Below are positions 59,603-64,000 of a DNA stretch of 64,000 bases, in pieces. A program made the position numbers and the translations under genes. The stretch lies in contig JAFWRK010000071.1 of assembly GCA_017519965.1 (NCBI GenBank), positions 1 to 64,000 on the forward strand, in the 5' to 3' direction. Under the pieces are notes generated by a model. It was not told the origin of the DNA. It ran no database searches and saw only the letters and a program-made list of their open reading frames with translations. Positions within the stretch are counted from its first letter, which is position 1. Every line of letters starts with the position of its first letter. This DNA comes from Bacilli bacterium. GTDB taxonomy: Bacteria; Bacillota_I; Bacilli_A; RF39; UBA660.

Positions 59603-60529
59603 TTATATACCTAAATCAAATTTTAGCTGTGGATTCTTTGTTTTTATTTTTTCTCTAGGATAATCAACTATTTTAACATCTTCTGGTCTGATATCATAGA
59701 AATCTTTTTTATCAGGATTAATCTCTATTTTTGGACTACAATCTATACATTCACGATTCAACATCTCTTTAGCTTGTTCCATGTGTCTATCATATATCTG
59801 AATATTATCATAAAACCATGTAAATCTTCCTGGAGTCATACCAATATGTCTAGCAATTAAATGTTGAAGTATTACATATTGTACTTGATTAATGCATCCA
59901 GCAGTTAGGAAATCACTGCTTCTTTGAAATAAACACATATCTAAATAATCTTTATTGTCTTTGCCATGTCTTACATTCCAAACTGTTTGAAAAGCACAAG
60001 GCTTTAATCCATGAGGATCCTTAAAATCTTCTACTTGCCACATGCTGATAATATGTCTTCTACCATCAGGATTTTCTTTTAATCCTTTTAATAATTCTTT
60101 AACTAAATTATGTCTTTTGATTGTCTCACCATAACAAGCACCAATTGTAGGATGTCCTTTATCATTTAATTCATAATTACCTTCTTTATCACGAATAGCC
60201 CATTCTTCCCACCAATTATTAACTTTATTATCTTTATCCCAAGTGTTTTTACCTAATAAATCATCAAAAACTACTAAATCATTACTTTCTTGTTGATAAA
60301 TCCATAATATTTCACTAATAGCAGCTTTAGTAGCTACAGGTCTTAAAGTTATTAATGGTGACTCTCCTTTACTTAAATCATAAGTACACATACCATGATT
60401 AACAGATAAAGTATGAGCTGGAGTTCCATCACTATATTTAGGTCTTGGATCTTTATCTAGACAACCCTCATCCATTATTCTTTTAATTATTTCCTTAGTA
60501 TATTGATCTCCTTTTGTTCCGACAGCCAT
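59603..60529 (-). CDS. thyA: Thymidylate synthase (divergent ThyA)
   Basis: 308 residues from ATG 60529 (AGAAGGAGG upstream). The catalytic Cys is in GLKPCAFQTVWNVRHG, followed by DYLDMCLFQRSSDFLTAGCINQVQY. The Arg-Ser-Asp and dUMP-binding Asn region is recognisable, but the usual FNIASYALL reads CINQVQYVILQ. RPKYSDGTPAHTLSVNHG replaces the normal opening. It methylates dUMP with methylene-THF (from folD). About 40 residues longer than E. coli ThyA. Upstream partner of dfrA. Confidence 0.93.
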   Translation of the reverse strand: MAVGTKGDQYTKEIIKRIMDEGCLDKDPRPKYSDGTPAHTLSVNHGMCTYDLSKGESPLITLRPVATKAAISEILWIYQQESNDLVVFDDLLGKNTWDKDNKVNNWWEEWAIRDKEGNYELNDKGHPTIGACYGETIKRHNLVKELLKGLKENPDGRRHIISMWQVEDFKDPHGLKPCAFQTVWNVRHGKDNKDYLDMCLFQRSSDFLTAGCINQVQYVILQHLIARHIGMTPGRFTWFYDNIQIYDRHMEQAKEMLNRECIDCSPKIEINPDKKDFYDIRPEDVKIVDYPREKIKTKNPQLKFDLGI

Positions 60530-60605
60530 TTGAATACCTCCTTCTAATATATACCAAAAACATCTTAACATAATTCTTATAACTTACGCAAACAATTCAA
60601 AAAAA

Positions 60606-60625
60606 AATACGTTAAATAACGTATT
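60606..60625 (-). terminator. Terminator of the 60624 gene
   Basis: AATACGTTA (60606-60614), AA, TAACGTATT (60617-60625), with T7 after on the minus strand. The stop overlaps the stem. Confidence 0.8.
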
Positions 60626-60827
60626 AATTAGGTCTTGTCATATACATATCATTTACTACACCATCTTCAGATACAGATGAAGTAGAATTTGAATTTGAAG
60701 TAGATCCATTATCATTAACCAAAACAGCAAATCCAACAATACCAATAACAATAATCATAACAACTGCTATCATTATTAAGCCTTTATTTTGTTGCATAAT
60801 TAAACTTTTTTTCTTTGAAGTACTCAT
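60624..60827 (-). CDS. Small single-helix membrane protein
   Basis: 67 residues. A Lys-rich start (STSKKKSLIMQQNK), one helix at about 17-38 (GLIMIAVVMIIVIGIVGFAVLV), and a short Ser/Asn/Asp-rich external tail. GAGGTGAGTG precedes the ATG. No family recognised. Independent gene with its own strong terminator. Confidence 0.6.
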   Translation of the reverse strand: MSTSKKKSLIMQQNKGLIMIAVVMIIVIGIVGFAVLVNDNGSTSNSNSTSSVSEDGVVNDMYMTRPN

Positions 60828-60878
60828 ACACTCACCTCTAGTTTAATTATACAATAAGAATTTTTAAAAGAAAAGTAC

Positions 60879-61958
60879 TTAATAATTATACTTAGTTAGT
60901 TTTTTATTTTTTACATAATTAGCATATTCCCTAGTTGGACTACAAGTAAGACTTTTTCCAACATCATCTAATATATACACCTTATCATCACAATCAAAAC
61001 TCAATGAAGTATTACCTTTAGTAAAGCTATAATTAAAAAAACGATATACATCACAATTAATATATTTAGAAGTATGATAAGTATCATCATCTATAATTCC
61101 ATCTTCTAATTCTTTATTTAATTTAGATATAAAAATATCTGAGATATTTTTACGAGCATCTTTAAAAATACGTCTATTACCATATTCACTTGAACGATAA
61201 GTAGTTTTATCTATACTAAGTAATGTATCAATAGCTAAATCACAAGAGGATAACTCACTTAACTTATTTATAATAGTAATTAAGCCAGATTTGAAATAAC
61301 TTTTCTCCATTAAATCTTTTCCAACCATCTTCTCAATCATTTTAGCCATCTGCACTTGTTCTTTATAAAAAACACTATTTTGGGGAATATCAAAATATTT
61401 TGATAAAAGATATTCTGTATATCCTTCATTTAAGCCATCACCAAATGATATGATTTTATTTTTAGAAGTCATAACAATAGAGTTCAAGCCACAATTTGTA
61501 ATATTACTAGTAGAAGCCATATGAAATAATTCATGCATTAAAATATGTTCAAAATCTTTATCACTACACACATTATCAAAAACATGTAAATCATTATTAA
61601 ACATATCATAATAAGCAATTGCTCCACCAGATTTAACTAAATCTGTGATTCTTTTAAAAAAATATAATCTATCATCATAAAACCCTAAAGATTTAAGATT
61701 ATTATTAAAATTAGATAAATAATCTCCAGGAAAATTATCTTTTAATTTTTCTTCAAACTTTATAATTATTTTATTAACCGAACCATTAAAATTTAAATAA
61801 TCATTAATATCACATTCACTATATTTTGTCTCTGAAAACATAGGAAAATAATAACCTACTTTGCTTTTTTTAGAAACAAAATAAGTACATTGATCATCAT
61901 AAATAAGTTTTTTTAGTAAATTATTATAATTGTTTATTTCCTCTTTTTCTTTACTCAT
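60879..61958 (-). CDS. Cytosolic HExxH metallopeptidase-like protein
   Basis: 359 residues from ATG 61958 (GAGGGG before). FEHILMHELFHMASTSN provides the HExxH zinc site (near 150), and GDGLNEGYTEYLLSKYF, about 45 residues later, gives a third ligand Glu, a gluzincin-like arrangement. The rest is charged and helical with a Cys-containing C-terminal part (SFDCDDKVYIL). No signal peptide, so cytosolic. No named family recognised. A TGATATAAT element is at 61987-61995. Confidence 0.65.
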   Translation of the reverse strand: MSKEKEEINNYNNLLKKLIYDDQCTYFVSKKSKVGYYFPMFSETKYSECDINDYLNFNGSVNKIIIKFEEKLKDNFPGDYLSNFNNNLKSLGFYDDRLYFFKRITDLVKSGGAIAYYDMFNNDLHVFDNVCSDKDFEHILMHELFHMASTSNITNCGLNSIVMTSKNKIISFGDGLNEGYTEYLLSKYFDIPQNSVFYKEQVQMAKMIEKMVGKDLMEKSYFKSGLITIINKLSELSSCDLAIDTLLSIDKTTYRSSEYGNRRIFKDARKNISDIFISKLNKELEDGIIDDDTYHTSKYINCDVYRFFNYSFTKGNTSLSFDCDDKVYILDDVGKSLTCSPTREYANYVKNKKLTKYNY

Positions 61959-61986
61959 AAAACCCCTCGTTTTCAAATGTATGTGT

Positions 61987-61995
61987 ATTATATCA
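61987..61995 (-). promoter_or_regulatory. Extended -10 promoter of the metallopeptidase-like gene
   Basis: Minus strand TGATATAAT, 29 bases before the ATG. Confidence 0.5.
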
Positions 61996-62003
61996 TAAAA
62001 AAA

Positions 62004-62026
62004 AGAAATTACAATAAGTAATTTCT
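62004..62026 (-). terminator. Terminator of dnaJ
   Basis: AGAAATTAC (62004-62012), AATAA, GTAATTTCT (62018-62026), then T-rich. The TAG stop overlaps the stem. Confidence 0.8.
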
Positions 62027-63179
62027 AATCATTTTGTTTTACAAATTTTTCAAAGTTATTTGTTTCTGTAGTACCTAAGTCTGTTTCAGCAAGTTGATCT
62101 AATAATCTTTTCTGATCTCTACTAAGTTTCTTAGGAGTAAGTACTTTAAATACTAAATACATATCACCTTTATGATGAGCATATTTATTATCTACTCCTC
62201 TACCTTTAATACGTTGTTTATCACCACTATCAGTACCAGCAGGAATATTAACTGAAACATTACCATACAATGTAGGAATTTTCTTTTTAACTCCACAAAT
62301 AGCTTCAGTAATAGTAAGTGGAACTTCTAAATAAATATCATCATTATCTCTCATAAAGTATTTATGTTCTTCTACTACAAATTCAATGTATAAATCTCCA
62401 TTTTCTCCTCCATTTGCTCCTGGAGAACCTTTACCACTTATACGTTGTCTATCACCAGTATTAATACCAGCAGGAATATTTATAGTTAAACGTTTAGTCT
62501 TCTTAACTTTACCTTTACCATTACATTCATGACATGTTTTCTTAAATGTTTTACCTTTACCACCACAATCAGGACATGTAGTTTTAGATAGGAATGAACC
62601 TAATATTGTTTGTTGTTGAGAAGTAACTGTACCCACACCATGACATGTTGAACAAGTTTTAGAATCAAATCCACCTTCTCCACCACATTCATCACAATCT
62701 TCAACTACTTCAATAGTAAACTTCTTTTCACATCCTTTGATTGCTTCATCAAAAGTAATATCCATACGCATTAAAACATCACTACCACGAGAAGATGTAC
62801 GTCTACTATTTCCTCCAAATCCAGAGAAAGAACTACTTCCTCCAAATCCTCCACCAAAAATAGAATCAAAGATATCACCAAAATCAAAATCACTAGCATC
62901 GAAGCCAGCAGAATATCCTCCACCAAAACCTGAAGAGCCTGCTCCACCAGCACCTACACCAGCGTGACCATATTGATCATACATTTTTCTTTTGTTTTCA
63001 TCTGATAATACTGAATATGCCTCTTGAGCTTCTTTAAATTTTTCAGCAGCATCTGGATTATCTTTATTTAAATCGGGATGGTACTCTTTAGCTTTTTTTC
63101 TAAAAGCGCTTTTAATTTCAGCATCACTTGCATTTTTATCAACGCCTAAAACTTCATAATAATCTCGTTTTGAAGCCAT
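62025..63179 (-). CDS. dnaJ: Chaperone protein DnaJ
   Basis: 384 residues. The J domain ([15 protein letters not shown]...EYHPDLN with HPD) covers 1-70, followed by a Gly/Phe-rich region to about 135. The zinc-binding region has four repeats: [32 protein letters not shown]. Two beta domains and the dimerisation tail follow. It delivers unfolded proteins to DnaK and stimulates its ATPase. AAGGGAG site. Follows dnaK as in most Firmicutes. Confidence 0.97.
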   Translation of the reverse strand: MASKRDYYEVLGVDKNASDAEIKSAFRKKAKEYHPDLNKDNPDAAEKFKEAQEAYSVLSDENKRKMYDQYGHAGVGAGGAGSSGFGGGYSAGFDASDFDFGDIFDSIFGGGFGGSSSFSGFGGNSRRTSSRGSDVLMRMDITFDEAIKGCEKKFTIEVVEDCDECGGEGGFDSKTCSTCHGVGTVTSQQQTILGSFLSKTTCPDCGGKGKTFKKTCHECNGKGKVKKTKRLTINIPAGINTGDRQRISGKGSPGANGGENGDLYIEFVVEEHKYFMRDNDDIYLEVPLTITEAICGVKKKIPTLYGNVSVNIPAGTDSGDKQRIKGRGVDNKYAHHKGDMYLVFKVLTPKKLSRDQKRLLDQLAETDLGTTETNNFEKFVKQND

Positions 63180-63206
63180 TTAATCACTCCCTTATTAATA
63201 ATCTAA

Positions 63207-63238
63207 AATTAAGTAGTCCAATTAAGGACTACTTAATT
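63207..63238 (-). promoter_or_regulatory. 13-bp hairpin between dnaK and dnaJ
   Basis: AATTAAGTAGTCC (63207-63219), AATTAA, GGACTACTTAATT (63226-63238), just after the dnaK stop. Only a weak T-rich sequence follows, so it is probably a partial terminator or mRNA processing/stability element lowering dnaJ relative to dnaK. Confidence 0.6.
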
Positions 63239-63241
63239 ATT

Positions 63242-64000
63242 CTATTCTTCTTCAATGTCTGCTTCTTTTACATTATCAGACTTATCTTCTTTTTCATCTG
63301 AATCATTAGAAGATTCTTCAGCTTGATGTTCTTTAGCAGCTTCTTCATATACTTTAGCTGATAAAGCCATAGCTTTTTCTTGTAATTTTTCTTTCTTTTC
63401 TTTTATTTCATCTATATCATTATCTTCTATAGCTTTTTCTAATTCTTTAACTAAGTCTTCTGCTTCTTCTTTATCTTTATTATCTACCTTATCTCCAAGA
63501 TCTTTAATAGCTTTCTTAGTTTGGAATACTAATTGTTCAGCTTCATTCTTTATTTCAGCTTCTTCTTTACGTTTATCATCAGCTTCCTTATTTTCTTCAG
63601 CTTCTTTTCTCATCTTTTCAATTTCTTCATCAGTTAAATTAGTACTTGAAGTAATTGTAATTGATTGTTCTTTATTAGTACCTAAATCTTTAGCTTTAAC
63701 ATTAACTATACCATTAGCATCTATATCGAAAGTAACTTCAATTTTTGGAACTCCTCTAGGAGCAGGTGGAATATTAGCAAGTTGGAAGTTTCCTAAAGTC
63801 TTATTATCTGCAGCCATTGGTCTTTCACCTTGTAAAATATGAATATCAACAGCAGGTTGATTATCTGCAGCTGTAGAGAATACTTCTGTACGAGATGCAG
63901 GAATTGTAGTATTACGAGGAATTAATGTAGTCATAACTCCACCTAATGTTTCAAGTCCTAATGATAATGGAGTAACATCTAATAATACGATATCAGAAAC
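63242..64000 (-). CDS. dnaK: Chaperone protein DnaK, C-terminal part (cut by window edge)
   Basis: 252 residues are visible; the frame continues through the right edge ([21 protein letters not shown] at the edge), so the ATPase domain is outside. Present are the linker and the substrate-binding domain: [58 protein letters not shown], then the helical lid and acidic tail [12 protein letters not shown]. It binds exposed hydrophobic peptides with ATP-driven cycling. Directly upstream of dnaJ. Confidence 0.97.
   Translation of the reverse strand, partial: VSDIVLLDVTPLSLGLETLGGVMTTLIPRNTTIPASRTEVFSTAADNQPAVDIHILQGERPMAADNKTLGNFQLANIPPAPRGVPKIEVTFDIDANGIVNVKAKDLGTNKEQSITITSSTNLTDEEIEKMRKEAEENKEADDKRKEEAEIKNEAEQLVFQTKKAIKDLGDKVDNKDKEEAEDLVKELEKAIEDNDIDEIKEKKEKLQEKAMALSAKVYEEAAKEHQAEESSNDSDEKEDKSDNVKEADIEEE

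Noticed and set aside
1..64000. Alternative genetic code (UGA as Trp) as in mollicutes
   Set aside because: Trp is coded by TGG in conserved sites and the nitroreductase gene ends at TGA, so code 11 applies.

Overview
The window is about 64 kb of strongly AT-rich bacterial chromosome using the standard code (UGG for Trp; UAA is the usual stop, UAG common, UGA rare). It carries strong AGGAGG ribosome sites, extended -10 promoters (TGnTATAAT) and very compact gene ends. A GerA-family germination pair, SipW-type signal peptidase with TasA-like substrates, YugP, CvpA, RNase HIII, a YolD/Y-family polymerase pair and a Gram-positive LexA box all point to Bacillota, most likely a gut-type member of Bacilli (Erysipelotrichia / RF39-like). 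The lineage is an inference. Nearly all genes lie on the minus strand. There is no convincing prophage, IS element or CRISPR array.

Layout from left to right. 1-4.2 kb: edge of a membrane acyltransferase, a PNPOx-fold protein, a 51-residue cysteine-rich peptide missed by length-limited gene calling, an Imm32-like protein, an ABC exporter and a GNAT. 4.2-9.4 kb: a surface-protein operon transcribed TasA-like protein, SipW peptidase, DUF5305-like protein, beta-helix/InlB-repeat protein. 9.5-14.5 kb: small cytosolic proteins, another surface protein, an HD hydrolase, a nitroreductase and rlmD, with a second degenerate rlmD 3' end between the nitroreductase and HD genes. 14.6-16.1 kb (plus strand): a shortened gerAA/gerAC pair with no gerAB. 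16-22.6 kb: ComEC-like metallo-beta-lactamase/DUF3006/pentapeptide operon, peptidase E, DUF2752 and DUF4234 proteins, transglutaminase-like, DUF4186 and NlpC/P60-like proteins, diacylglycerol kinase. 22.6-27.6 kb: heterodimeric ABC exporter and YugP. 27.7-35.6 kb: second SipW-type substrate, folD, a LexA-controlled Y-family polymerase/yolD operon, nitroreductase, thioredoxin-fold protein, mnmA. 35.7-42.7 kb: zinc-ribbon membrane proteins, a PRTase/LOG-like operon, a tiny peptide gene, uppP, an acyl-CoA synthetase divergent from a TetR regulator. 42.7-50.6 kb: membrane proteins, two tRNA genes, two serine-rich surface proteins, a lone Smr domain, a PfkB kinase. 50.7-64 kb: RsgI-like protein, pyruvate phosphate dikinase, cvpA, rnhC, dfrA-thyA, a metallopeptidase, dnaJ and the 3' part of dnaK.

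The housekeeping genes form recognisable modules: folate/dTMP (folD, dfrA, thyA), chaperones (dnaK, dnaJ), tRNA modification (mnmA, plus a CAU tRNA that looks like tRNA-Ile2) and SOS mutagenesis. The more unusual content is at the cell surface (SipW operon, serine-rich pair, RsgI-like protein) and in small genes or remnants: the Cys-rich peptide, the 38.7 kb peptide gene, the rlmD tail, the reduced Ger pair, and enzyme relatives lacking catalytic residues.

A recurring layout feature is that stop codons sit inside the intrinsic terminator hairpin at 18 or more loci. At two loci the terminator also supplies the -35 box of the next promoter.
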